Assembly: GCA_036365515.1 (NCBI GenBank)
Contig: CM070873.1
Span: 40,059,807-40,123,806 of the forward strand
Source: Torymus aiolomorphi
Lineage: Eukaryota; Arthropoda; Insecta; Hymenoptera; Torymidae
Reading direction: 5' to 3'
Length of the DNA stretch: 64,000 bases
Shown here: piece by piece, positions 37,878 to 50,741 of the stretch
How the letters are laid out: every line of letters starts with the position of its first letter
How positions within the stretch are numbered: the first letter of the stretch is position 1
Translations under genes and position numbers: made by a program
The notes under the pieces: generated by a model
The model's database searches: none
Seen by the model: only the letters and a program-made list of their open reading frames with translations
Told to the model about the DNA's origin: nothing

Positions 37878-39475
37878 GGTATATAGGTATACGGTCGGGT
37901 TCGATCATAAAATCGACGCGGAGAAAGTTCAGCGCAATGGTAAAGTGCGCTCAGTCTCTGTTGTCGTGCTGCTGCAGTTGTCCCCTATATATATTTCGTT
38001 GAGAAGAGTCAACCGAGCGCTGATGATCGCTTTCTTCGTCCATTTTTGCGGACATGGGGACTGTGTGTCTGTATGTGTGTGCGTGCCTTATAGGCAAGAG
38101 AGAATTTCGCTACGTGTGACGGGGTGCCGGATTTACGGTGACTTTTTTCTGGAGGTCGAAGGAGCTGCGTGATTAATTCGAAGATAACGAGAGGTTTTAC
38201 GGTTGTTAAAGAATGTTGATATCTTTCGTAAAAGAAGTCTTGTTAGTATTTAAAAAATTCCTGAATATTTTTGTAAATTCATTTTATAAATAAATATTGT
38301 TCTATATTTATCTAACCCACATCAGCACACACCAATTTTCGCTAAAATAATTCCCTCCCCTCTCACCGACCAATAAAATCACCTCATTACCACAATCAAC
38401 TAAATCCCTTCTTCCTCACTGCTCCCTCCAACCTTGCCACAACAATTCCCCCACCTCCTGAAGCCTCCACCACAAAACCCTTAGTACCAGACGTGGTGCT
38501 CCTCTTCTTTGTTCGGCTCGCCTGCGGATGCAAAAAGACAGCTCTCGCTCTCTATCTTGCTCTTCCTCTCTCACTCTCTCTCTTTCCGCGCTCGGAGGAA
38601 TACAGATTGGATCGAAGCCCGCGGTCTCGCTTTGATGCCGCTGCCGCCGTGGATTTCGTTTCTCTGCAGCACACGTAAACGAGGCTGCCATCTTCGGGAG
38701 ATTGAGAACCCTAGACGTGATTCGATCAGGCGCGAGAGCAGCTCCCCGCGGGCCAGCCTTTGCACTGCGAGTTTCCACGTTTGTAGGTGTGTAGGTGTGC
38801 GTGTATTTGTGAATATGGAGTTTTGCGCATGGGCTTGTGGGTTAATGTTGGTTTACGGTGATTGAGCTTTGGACAGCTATCGATTGGATTTGTAATAATA
38901 ATTGTTGATAAATATTGATTAAAAAAATGATAGCGCGGTATTGTTGTATATATACTTATTCGTGTGTTAGTTAAATTGTGAAAATAAAGCACAACTCTTG
39001 CATATCCTATAATGCAGAAGTAATGTAATGTTAATCGATTCACTTTCTATACATATTATTTAAAAAATCATCAAATTAAGTCTTGCTATCAAAACTTGAA
39101 CTATCTAGTAATTTTTTCCCTTCACACACCCTTATGCCTAATAAATATAATTATTTACTCCTCTTCGTTATACTGCACATTTTAAAATTCATATAAAAAT
39201 ATTCCCACAATTCATCTTTCCACCTCTGCAACCACCCAAAAAAACTATCTTCATCCGGAAAAATCATTCATAACGCCGTCAATTTCTAGCATCCAATATT
39301 CCCAGGCCGTACCTCTCGACAATCGCCTCTTCTCGAATTATTACATATTTTCCATTCCCCTTCCCCACCTCCCCGGGCCGTCCGCAATCCCTTTCTTCAC
39401 CTCCCTTCCTCCCATTCGAAAGACTCCGCACTGGCGAGAGGCGCAAAAGCGTAAGCGGATTTCAGGCGGAATTGG

Positions 39476-39478
<3 letters not shown>

Positions 39479-39532
<54 letters not shown>
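39479..39532. repeat. (CT)n microsatellite, 54 bp (left arm of inverted pair)
   Basis: Perfect CT run, complementary to the GA run at 39588-39628; a perfect 8-bp hairpin (39538-39556) lies between them. Confidence 0.97.
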
Positions 39533-39533
<1 letters not shown>

Positions 39534-39587
39534 GCTATATACGCTCAAAGCGTATAGTCCAGATGGTCGGGAGTGTGAGAGTAGATG

Positions 39588-39628
39588 GAGAGAGAGAGAG
39601 AGAGAGAGGGAGAGAGCGAGAGAGAGAG
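39588..39628. repeat. (GA)n microsatellite, ~41 bp (right arm of inverted pair)
   Basis: Near-perfect GA run with two interruptions (a G at 39608-39610 and a C at 39617). Confidence 0.95.
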
Positions 39629-41673
39629 CTTCATAGCAACCAAATCAGTGTACATCGGTATATCGCGCCACGAGGTATCTAAGGCCGGTATTAACAGCGA
39701 GGTGCAAATGGGCATTAGGACTTCTCGAATGCGAGACTAATTGGCGTGAAATCTCCCGATTGGCTTTGATGAATTGGAGGTATATTTTTACGCTGGTAAT
39801 GGTACTGTTGGTGTTGAGAAAAAGCAATGATATAGTTTATGGTTGCTGTCAAAATGATCACAATAAAATGATCAGACAAACTTTAATTCGATGCATATAC
39901 AAGTATTATCTAATAATTCTTATTCTTTCGGACGAGGAATTTTAATGAAGAATTCAATGTAAAAGCAAACAACATTTTGTTATAATCATTTCTTTAGTAT
40001 ATCAGGATACTCTTAATAAAATTAAGGATGTAGAAGGAAATGGTCCTGCTGTTTGGAGTCGTTTATTCGACTCGTTTTCAAGATAAAAAGGTGGTTAGCT
40101 TGCAACGATATTTATAGGATGGATAGAAATCATCGCCAGTCAATAATAAAGTTTCTTAATAAAAGCAATGTTTAAAACCCACCCCATTGTCTCTACGGGG
40201 GCATCCCATTGAAAATTCGAATGTCACACCCAGGGACTCCCTCTATTCCTCAAAAAAACCTCTCCAGCAGCTCACTCTCCGCAATTATATTCATTACACT
40301 AGCTACTCCGTGCAGTAGCAGCAGCAGTAGCAGCAACACCGGATTCCTTTGGAAAACGGACAACGGCGCAGCCAATAATCTCCGCCATCAAAGTGCATTA
40401 GCGCGCTCGCCCGAGCTATATTGGATCCTGCTAGACCGTCTCTCTCTCCCTCCCTTTCTCTCCCAGCGTAATTAATTGCGATTTCACTCTTTCGCCCGTC
40501 TTGCGTACAGATAAACGGTAATTATCAGGAGGCCTCTGTCTATCTCACTGTGTCTGGTCTTTCCGCGTTGTGTGCGAATTCGATGAGGGGAGATAGAGAT
40601 CCGGCGGAACTGGGTCGCTGTCGGCCTTACGTCAACGTTAGAAAGGGACAGGAGAACACTGTCGGTGATTGTCATCGAAGCACTGTTTGATCATTGCGGT
40701 CGGCAGAAGGAAGCCAGAGCAGGTGAGCCTTTGAACACCAGCGAAATGAATCATTCGGTGGAATGTGTTGGCTTTTCGGGTAATGAGTGATTTGATTGGT
40801 TGCGATGCCGATTGTCCTAGAAAAATTTATATTGCTGATAATGGTAGAGATTGTACTTCAGTGTTACGCTCAAACTGTTCAACTGAAGAGGTTGTTCTTT
40901 ACGCTGGCAAATTCTAAAGTTATTTCCGTAGCGCCTATTTGAAAACGGCACTGATATACGCGACTTCATAAAAAAGACAGTAATAATTTACTTCCTCGTA
41001 TTTCCAGGAAGTTAAATAGGTAATAAATGCAAATATATCGCTTCTCCCGCTAATGCAGCTTTTTATAGTCAATATGATCTTATCTACCACTCAATAAATA
41101 AAGTTTATCTGCGTATGAGTATAAAACGCGGGTTTTGTGGCCCGAAAAATGTCGTCTGATATTAATGGAGGGGATGAGTGAATAAAGTCTATTAGCACAA
41201 ATTATCATCAATCTACCAAAGAAAGGAATATGAGGTCTTCAGATAGTTAGAAGTCATAACTATTGTTTCTATTTTTATTCCTAAAGATGTAAAGCTCGAT
41301 GTATTCGTCTAGTAAATGTTCTCTTATCTTGATACCTTCACAGAAAAGACGCTCAAAAATAGATAGAAATTATGTGGTTCAAATCACGTCTAAAGATGTG
41401 TCGATTTAATCATATTCAAACAGTGCTTGCAAATCACCTAACAAAATAAATCATACTCCCACGAAAATTCCTTTTAACCCAATGCAGCCCTTCTCGCAAT
41501 CCCATTCCCACCATCCAGCCAGCCTCCGCGTCCAGAAAATCAATACCCGAGCAACCAACCAACCAGGGGGGGGGAGCAAAGCTTCCCCGCCGTCGATTCC
41601 CGGAACTCTCTCACCCTCCCTCGGTGGGTAAAGCTGCTCCGTCCCGCTCGCTGGTAATCTGCAGAGATGCAGT

Positions 41674-41694
41674 AGCAGCAGCAGCAGCAGCAGC
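41674..41694. repeat. (AGC)n trinucleotide run
   Basis: Seven AGC repeats in a GC-rich stretch; frames through it read poly-Ser/Ala/Cys/Leu and are not taken as genes. Confidence 0.9.
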
Positions 41695-43130
41695 ATCTCG
41701 TGGACCGAACGGCGACATCGCGCGGAGCACTCGGGAAGTTCGGAGGGTAACGCGCGAACAGAGGGTAAGCGCACCCCTTGGGTCGTGAGTGGATAAGGTC
41801 GAGATCGGTCGGACGGATGCTGGAGAGAGTGAAGTGCATGGGGGTTGGCTCATCGGTTACCATGGGCTGTTTTGGAATTATCATGGAGTATAAAGAAACG
41901 GTCTGTTGGTACAACGCTACGATCAAAAGTACATTTAGTTATAGGGTTATTTGTGGAGTGGTTTTTGAAAGAAATTTTGTAAATAAATTGTAGTTTAAAT
42001 TAATTTTGAAAGAGGTTTCAATAATAAACATTTTTGTAACGCGCAGCATTTGATATATAAGAAAATCCCTGAAATGCTCACATTAACAAAAATATCCCTT
42101 ATTGTATTTTAAGTAATTTTTTCCAACAACTTTCACAATATTTGTTCTAGCATAAAATATTTACACTATTCTCTATAGCAAAATCTATTCTGGGCATTCG
42201 AAAACGATTCTTAACGCCGACTAACAACGCGGCCTTGAGTCAACAAGCTTCAGCCGGCTCGCGTTAGGTGGCGGCAGCCGTCCCGAACCGGCGAGTGTAC
42301 GAATCGATCGCGCACACGCGTGCAGTCGAGCCGAACGGAGTATAGGCCTATCTGAGGGAGGTCTAAAATTTCTGCCGTAAAGCGGTTCAGAGAGCAATAA
42401 TTTTTTTCACAATGAAACATCTGAAGTGCACCTTTCTAGTTGAATGTTAAGCACAATTATTATTATTATTAAGCTAGTAATGTTTAATCAAATTAGAATA
42501 ATGTTATTTGCATAAGACTAGAAATGAACATTTGTATTATTATTTCTATCAGATCAATAAGAGTTCACAAACGTCATTAGAATCATGGAGGTCATAAACG
42601 ACATTAGAATGCAACATGGTTGAATGTTTTTCTTTCATGGCTTCTACTCAATTTTTATAATTCTAAATATTACTTTGACAACTCAATTTTGAATTTGAGA
42701 ATTTAAAATCGTTAAGATATAAATAAGACTCAATGGAAGAATTTCAAGTCTTTTTTTAAAGTTGTAGTTAAACGTTTATTTTGAAAGAGGCATACATTTT
42801 CGTTTCTGAAAGTGCATGTAAATATATCGAGCTACGAAAGTTTCCATGAGAAAAATTTGAAATTCAAAATCGCGATCGTGTTATCTCTCTATTCCCCTCA
42901 AGACAACCGAAAACTCTTACAGCTCTATATACTGCACATGCAAAAACCGCAAAATCGCGCCTCGTCCCACCTCTAAACTCACGCTTGCGCTCCATTTGCG
43001 TGTAAACAATACTCGCGGGCTTTTTGGGTCGCTGGTTTCGAAATTTGAGGGGCCTCCGAGGCCTCTGCCTCTCCCGCAGTTTACGTAATGCGCTATCCAG
43101 CGATTTCGAATTTCGCTTCTACGCGCGTGA

Positions 43131-43150
43131 GTGTGTGTGTGTGTGTGTGT
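43131..43150. repeat. (GT)n microsatellite, 20 bp
   Basis: Perfect GT run. Confidence 0.95.
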
Positions 43151-43681
43151 ATTTGTATATATAAATACAGGCTGGTCACCAAAATTCGGGAGAGAGTCAG
43201 CCGACCAAAAAACCGATATTTACAGGATTTTCCTGGCATTTCGTACGTGGCGGCGGTGAATATAGTCCGGCGGGGCTCTTTAATGAATCATTGATCGCGC
43301 ATCTGTAATGAGCTATTCGAAAACATAATTTAGCCCAGCGTGTCGGCAATGAATAATTTTGAAACATTAATTAGTGTTTACGAGTGTGCGTGCGTGCACA
43401 CGAGTGTGTAGAGGAGAGAGGAAAGAGGGAGATTCGAATTTTGGGAAACTCAATTAAACTGGAATTCAGAATGAATAGTTTGAATTTCTCGCATAGTCGA
43501 GACAGAATCGATACTGTTTTCGAAAAAATAAAAAATTGTTCGAAGCATTGATTTTGCAAATAAACTATAGAACGCGTGGTAGCTATTAGAGGCACTTTCG
43601 GGAATAAGTATATATAGTTAAAAATTAGTTCAGAATACTCGAACGCTAATCAGACATAATTTTCTAATTAGTGCTTATTAA

Positions 43682-44357
43682 GGGGGCTAGACACCTTTTT
43701 TCTCTGAAATAAGAAGTCACATTTTAATACATAAATGTAAACTAATTATTTCATACTTTTTACATATAAAAGTGGGTATATTTACCTTGCCTTAAAACTT
43801 TCTCCGATGGGCCTTTTATATGGTCCAGAACCATAGTCATCGATGAAACAAGTTTTTTCACTAACCGTAAGCTTTGAAATTTTCCTGTGGATGGATTGAC
43901 TCCAGATTTGAACTAAATTACTCCTGAATAGTATAATTCTCATATGAGTGTAGGGATTTTTGATCTAATGAGAAAAAAAAATTGTGCTGTTTTTCAAGAG
44001 TTTTTTTTTAATTTTTTTAAATTTTTTATATTTTTTCATAATTTTTCTGATGTAAAAATTTTTTCCGACATTTAATCCTAAATCCCTACACTCATATGAG
44101 AATTATACTATTCAGGAGTAATTTAGTTCAAATCTGGAGTCAATCCATCCACAGGAAAATTTCAAAGCTTACGGTTAGTGAAAAAACTTGTTTCATCGAT
44201 GACTATGGTTCTGGACCATATAAAAGGCCCATCGGAGAAAGTTTTAAGGTAAGGTAAATATACCCACTTTTATATGTAAAAAGTATGAAATAATTAGTTT
44301 ACATTTATGTATTAAAATGTGATTTCTTATTTCAGAGAAAAAAGTTGTCTACCCCCC
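43682..44357. mobile_element. Foldback MITE with 278-bp inverted arms and TTAA flanks
   Basis: Arms 43682-43959 and 44080-44357 are reverse complements with only about four mismatches in 278 bp (near 98-99%), around an AT-rich centre of 120 bp with T runs. Both outer ends abut TTAA (43678-43681 and 44358-44361), as expected of a TTAA target-site duplication. TTAA duplications are the hallmark of piggyBac-type transposases, so a non-autonomous element mobilised by such an enzyme is the best reading. The superfamily is not proven: the ends start with GGGGG and there is no coding sequence. High arm identity suggests recent insertion or arm conversion. Confidence 0.88.
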
Positions 44358-44361
44358 TTAA

Positions 44362-46893
44362 ATTAAAAATTGTTTTCACGTATAAGTAACTTCTTTAGCG
44401 GCGTAAAGAATAAACTTAAAAAATTCAACGCAGCATTCCGCGGAATCACCAAATCCAATGAAACCCTCCATTCATCAAAACCCCATTGGATTGCAAAGAA
44501 ACTTTTCTCTCACTTATCTCTCTCGAAAAAAAGAGAAACGAACGAAGGAGAGAAAGAAAGAAACCACAGCGGCGAAGGCGAAGGAGTGTAAATTGAAAAG
44601 TAAGGCCTGAAAGTTGTCGCGACGACCTTAAAAAGCCCATCGTATTCCTGGCCCTGTATATCTATACGAGCGCGCGCGCGCGATACGCCGAGCTCGTAAA
44701 ATATTTACATTTCGGCCGGCTGCATTTGCCGGATGGATTTGCCCTCTCTCTCTCCGGTTTCCTTTTACCCGCGCCTTTACGCTCTCGTCCGTAATAACTC
44801 GCCGCTAAGCCGACACCAGTCGTTCGCTTCGTCGTCGTCGTCGTACCTACGTACGCGCGACGCCTTTTTTATACGTTTTTCGGAGGCTGGGGCGGTGTAT
44901 CCCTTTGCCACGGGGCGCTGAGTACAAATAGATTGAATTTTCACCCGGCTGGAGAGGAATGGTCGGCGAAATTTCACGGAAGATGAGAAAGTGTCGGTTT
45001 TCGGGCTTCGTGGAATAAAGTCAGTTTTTTCGGAAATATTACAAAAGTTGTAAATGTAAGACAATTCGAACTCTTTCTCAGTGTTCACCTGATAATGTGA
45101 ATGCCTGAAAAATAAAATTCAGATAGATAAAAACGTTAAAAGAACATAAAGATCTGATTTCAAAGAATCGAAACTTCAATTATTATATGATATATATATA
45201 TATATAAGTGAGGAATTATCAATTTTTATCTTTTCATTTTATATAAGTGATTAATGTAAATAATTGGTGTACAATAATAATGGCGATACCAAGCGTACAA
45301 AAATGAAAATGCGAACGTTCAATTACTAGAAGACGCTCATTATTTAAGTTAAAAAAAGAAAATATAACAGCCTAAGCATATGTAACGCCAACTGGCATTT
45401 ATTATTCAACAGTAAGGCAACGTAAGATACACTCATATAATACCCAAAAAATGATTCCGCCACGATCCCCTCCCCAAAAATCTACGCGCTCACCCAACCC
45501 CACGGTAAACTTCTCCCAAGACTCGAAAAGTCGCGCGAAATTTAATTGGCCCACTTCGCCCCCTTCCCCTTCTCGCCCTGTATTAAAAATACCGGAGCAC
45601 GCCAGCTGGTCCCGGCCGAAAACTCTTATGCGACCTACTTCGCATATTTTTTCCTAGGCCTCGAATTACTTGTGAGAGAGCGAGAGAGAGAGAGAAAGAG
45701 GGATAATCATTTTTCCTCGTCGTCGTAGTGCAGCTGCAGGCGCGCAGCTTTTTAATTAATGACAGAGGTAGTAGGGAGAGCTGCTGTTGCCGCTGTTTCT
45801 TAATTTCGGAGACAGCTTTCGCAGATTGCGCATGAGTGTGCATGTGTATGTGTGAATACACTTTTCGGGTGTTGAATGCAATTGTTCTCGAACGTGATAG
45901 TTGGAGTGGGGGGCGGTGTATACTTTAATTTTGCGCAAAGTTACACGCGTTGGAGAAAGAAATTTTCACACAAAAGTAAAGAGTAGAATATATAGTCTAC
46001 ATACTAAACGAAATTTCACTTTGATACTCGAATAAAACAACCTTTATCCTTTTCTCTCATTTATAAAACACTTTACTCTCTAGATGTACCTCAAAAGCAA
46101 GGCGAAGAAGAAGGAAAAAAATGCATGGAGAAAAATCGCTGAAACACGAAACAATCGCGCTAAAACAGTCTGGTCACATCGCGCACGCTTTTACCTATCC
46201 CCCGGCCGTGTGCACGCGCGACGCAGAACATTTTCATAACGCTCAAAGCGAGTTCGAGCGGGAAAGAGGAAAAGGAGCGCGTCGCCCATATCTCAGACGG
46301 CATTCATTTTTTAATACCCGAGCGCGCGCACGCGACACGTCTCGGGAAGAGAGCGCAGCTGCGCGCGAGCGGGAAAAGAACAATTTCTGCATATTTGAAA
46401 TCTATTCGTCGTGGCCAGGCTCTCGTGCGGGGTCCTTTTTCTTCCACTTCGTCTTCTTTTGAGTGGGGAAGCTAGAAGTAATGAAACTGCTGTATGCGGA
46501 AGAATTTTCGAAAGTATATCTACTATTATTATTATTATTATCCCTACATTGACACTGCAAAATATGTATAACGAAATACCTGCAGTTTCTGTGGACAAAA
46601 ATAGGAACAACACTTCATTCCTCCGTCTTGAAAAACAAAAGCACTCGAGGTAAAACTCACTCGATCGAAAAGTGCATTAACCCTCTCTCCCACATACACA
46701 CGCTTGCTTCCGCCGATAAAACTTTGAACCCGCGCGCGCGCGCGCTCGACCGTCTTCATTGATTTCGCTCAGTTTCACCGTCTCCCAACTTTTCCTCTCT
46801 CTCCCAGTGCTTCTTGGCGAACTTCCGGGCTCTCTCTCTCTCGCAGGTAAAGCAAATACGCGCGCCCGTATGCGGACTTTTCCGGTCGTGCGT

Positions 46894-46925
<32 letters not shown>

Positions 46926-48752
46926 TGGGAGAAAGTCGCGATAGCGGAACTGAGAGAACGGGCCAAGTTTTCGCGTCGCGGGAGTTGCGCTCTCGGCTAA
47001 TGCGAGAAGTACATGTGGATAAGAGGCGGCATGAGAATGGTGCTTCGTTTTTTTACATTGTTTGGGTAATTGCGTTTTGCAGTATGCACACGTGTGTGTT
47101 TATGAGGAATAATTTTTGTATAATTTACTCTGATGAAAGAGTTAAGTTAAAGTTATTCTATTTTAAATTAAAAAAGCTGCCTGCGCGTAGTAGAGTATTT
47201 ACTGCCAGTTATTCGAGTTCAGTATACAAGTATACAAAATACAATACACAGTTTTTCTTTATCCCTGCCCTTTCTTCGCAGCTCGTTATCAGGAACAAAA
47301 GCACCAGCTTCTCAGCCCATCATCTACCACAGCATCCGAACACCATCGCCAGCAACTTACACCACCCTTTTTCTTACCGGACCGCATGTGTTTACAGGCG
47401 AGCGAGAGGGCTTATCGATCCCCAAATTGGGGTCCAGAGAGCCTGGGATGCTTTCTCCTTATCGCGCGCACAGCTGGTAGGTTTATAAAGAATGAAAGCA
47501 TGCGGAGGACTCCAGCCGGCCGGACACCTTCCTCTTCTTCTTCTTCTTGCACCTCGTGGGAAAAGAGGAGAGGAGAGGACGGCTGAGCTGAAAGGGTAGT
47601 GTGTCTTGGATATCGTCGAAGAAAGCTGCTGTAGATTGGAATTTATTAGGTTTTAGAGGGTAAATGGTTTTTTCCTCCTGAAAAGTTTGTGGAATGTAAT
47701 AAGGTTCTGTACTGCGCATTTGAAATAAAAACTAGATGAGAGAAACTGTGTCGATTGTTTTCAAAATTGTAAAACATTTTGTTGGAATTTTTCTCGGCAA
47801 GATATTCAAATTTACTTGTTTACACATTTACGTTTCTGTAACTTATAGATGTATTGTTTAAAAGGAGGAGAAGATGACGTTATCAAGCTAAAAAATTGTG
47901 CAAAACAATACTACATTGATGAAATTGCCCCTTTGTATAATTACAATCGAATCGTCATTTCGAGTAAAAAGGATCACAAACGCATTACAAAAGTTTATTG
48001 AACATTCCGGGCCATTTCATTGTCTCTATCCTTCCATTCTACCCTCAAGACTTCCTCGCCACCCTCTAAACTTACTTCGGCAAAGAAAAAGCATCCTCCA
48101 CCTTCTCCACCTCCTCCGCCTCCTCTTTCTCCTGCTCACGCGCGCGTCGGAAACGCGATCACGAGCCTCCGGCCGATTAGGACACAGAGGAGCCGTGCGC
48201 GTCGCCGGGGATTAGGCCCGGCCAATTGGGTTACGGAAATTCGACTACGGCGGCAAAGTTTTCGGCCGATCGGGGCTGCAGCCCGCGTCGTCGTCGTCGT
48301 CGTCGTCGTAGCCGCCCGATTCGATTACGCTCTTCTTTTTGCGCGCGTGCGCGCGAGGGGGAATTGGATTCAGAAATTTCGTAGCTGGGGGTGGGAGGGG
48401 TAATGGGTGGGAATTTCAGGCTGCGATTTTGCATGGGAATGAGAGAGGAGCATTGAGCTGGCTGGCTTTCGAATTTAGGGTGAATTAATTTTGGTATTTT
48501 TAATGAGGCTACTGTGAAATTGAGGTTCGTTGAGTGCTAGCCTTTCAAGGGTTTCGTGAAGTTCGAAATTGAAGATTTCGGATTAGAATGACTTGTGCTG
48601 ATTTGAGATTTTGAATCATCCATGTGAGGATTTGAATTTTATGAATTTTTTTTATTTTTCTGTGGTTCCATTATTATTTCTCGTGTTATGGGAAAATGTG
48701 TTTATTTCGAATTTTTAAATATAAATCCTAATAACTAACACTTTTTATTATG
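44362..48752. other. No gene recognised; purine-rich and CG-rich runs
   Basis: Contains GA-rich tracts (about 45676-45700, 46892-46925), (CG)n runs (about 44671-44682, 46733-46746), an ATT run (about 46523-46540) and a GTC run (48285-48309). The longest frames (46814-47488, 48020-48403) pass through these runs and show no domain. Confidence 0.55.
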
Positions 48753-48969
48753 TAAGTTTCTTGAGACTACTGGTCGCACTGGCAAAAGGCAAAATAACTA
48801 TCGCAAATTGATTTCTTTCGACGTTTCGATCACCTGACCGCGATCCTCTTCAGGAAAAAAGAATGAAGTTTTATATAAAATTTTGCACACAGGTGCACGT
48901 TGAAAGAAATTAATTTGTGATAGTTATTTTAACCCTTTGACAGTGCGAACAGTAGTCTCAAGATACTTA
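48753..48969. mobile_element. 217-bp inverted-repeat element (MITE-like)
   Basis: Arms 48753-48824 and 48897-48969 are reverse complements over about 72 bp with roughly ten differences; both outer ends read TAAGT(T/A)TCTTGAGACTACTG on their own strands. The 72-bp centre, on the minus strand, carries CTGAAGA (complement of 48847-48853), GATC/GATC pairing segments and GAAAC (complement of 48823-48827), in hammerhead-ribozyme order. No clear target duplication was seen. Confidence 0.75.
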
Positions 48970-50652
48970 TATTTTACAAACATCACTGTCGGTCGGATCA
49001 AAAAACATATCTTAAACTTTTTATTATAAAGAAGTTCATGTAGTTACTTAGAGTAATGCATACGAATAAAGGGCTGAGTAGTAATACCTAAGTATAATCA
49101 GACATTCTCAGCAGTATTAACAGAAATAACCACAACAGAAATAATTTAATACACTATCGATCATTTCAACTAAATACCTTTTAATAGTAATATAATAGTC
49201 CAAAATTCTATTTCAATTCTCGTTCGAAGGCAACATTTGGCGATTGTTTTTTAATTTGATAAGCCGCAGCGGGTGCACACACACTCGCTATCTCACTCTA
49301 GACCACATACGGCGATAACGTCAAATATTGAAATAGATTTCGTCTATAATGTATTTGAAACTCTGTTTATGTGCAATATAAATCGATTTTCGATATTCCA
49401 TACCCGCGGCGCGCGGGCGCGCAGCTCGCGAATCTCCGTTGTCGTGGGACCGCAGTTCTTCTCTCCCCGCTGTTCTATTAAATTTCCAGGGAGGACTAAG
49501 ACATTATTACCGCTGAATATAAATAGAAAAATTAGGCCGAATTTATGCGCGCGGGGATATTCGATTTACCATTTTTCGTCTGCCCGCGTTGTACACGCCC
49601 CGAGGACGGAGGGATCTTTAAGGCTGCAAGAATGGCTTTGAGAATCAGAAGAAGAGGAAGAAACATACGTATGAAAATGTAGTATTTCATGCAAGAATAA
49701 CGAAAGGCTTAATATTTGGTTGACCAGAGAAATAAGGTATTTCCCTTATCACAGGTGAATATTGCAAAGTTATACGTATTCACAAAAGAAGCATTCTGCA
49801 TTCGCTTTTCTTTCTTATTTAAAGTAAAGAAAAACCTAACCCAAAAGCGATCCACTGTTATTCTCTTCTCGCGTAGCGTAAACCTCTCGAATTTTTATCG
49901 TCCCGAGAGCAAAGTTGTATCGGTCCTTGTGCCTGTACTCGAGGAACCCACGGTTCAGTCGGCACACCTGGCGCGCCAAAGGGGGGAGGAGCAAAATCGT
50001 GTCGCCAAAGTTGTGCCCCGTTTACCCCCATCGCGCGTTAATACGTACGATACGTCTAGGCTTGTATATCTGCGCCGTTAATAATATTTCCAAGGGCAGA
50101 TGCTAAGGAGGAAGAAAGTATCACGTGCGTTGGACTGGCTTTTGGACTTAATTATTTCAAGTTGTACGAAAAGTATGTTTGGGTTTGGTTTCGAATGTGT
50201 GATAATCAAAAAGCTATTCTAAAAAAGGAAATGGACAAGTGCATTCAAAGATACTTGCCAGTTTTGAAGCTTTTCAAGAATTGGGAAGATAAATTTAGTC
50301 GACTACTCACCTATAACAGAAAAGAATATAAAATTAGATTAATTAATCTAGTTTTCATTTATATTTGTTTGATATCATTTAATGAGAACATTTATCTCTT
50401 AAATATTACTTATCACTTATAGTGGTTATCTCATCATTTCGTGATGTCTTTTTACGAAACCTAGTCAATCCTACCAAAACCCATTGGATAGTATAACGAC
50501 CCTGAAGTAGGGATTGGCACTACAGAAAGTCGCGGGTTTGTCATTGCCCTTTCTCCTCCCTCCCCTTTCGTTTCCTTCTACCCTCCAGTTAATTAGAGGC
50601 CGAGGACACGAAGGCCGACCCTACGCGTCGTCGTTCCTTTCCCGAGTCAGCC

Positions 50653-50692
50653 AGAGAGAGGCAGAGAGAGAGAGCGAGGCAGAGAGAGAGAG

Positions 50693-50735
<43 letters not shown>

Positions 50736-50741
50736 GAGAGG
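50653..50741. repeat. (GA)n-rich tract, ~89 bp
   Basis: GA run with a few C and G interruptions; a second shorter run lies at 50811-50840. Confidence 0.95.

Larger units (their letters stand above)
36861..43677. other. Intergenic or intronic stretch with microsatellites
   Basis: Alternates CpG-rich segments (about 36930-37090, 38480-38760, 42230-42340) with AT-rich sequence. No exon chain with convincing codon content was found. Trinucleotide AGC runs lie near 40311-40338 and 41674-41694. Confidence 0.55.

Noticed and set aside
46814..47488. 224-codon frame, the longest in the window
   Set aside because: It runs through a GA tract (Arg-Glu repeats), has no recognisable domain or splice support, and its composition changes along its length.
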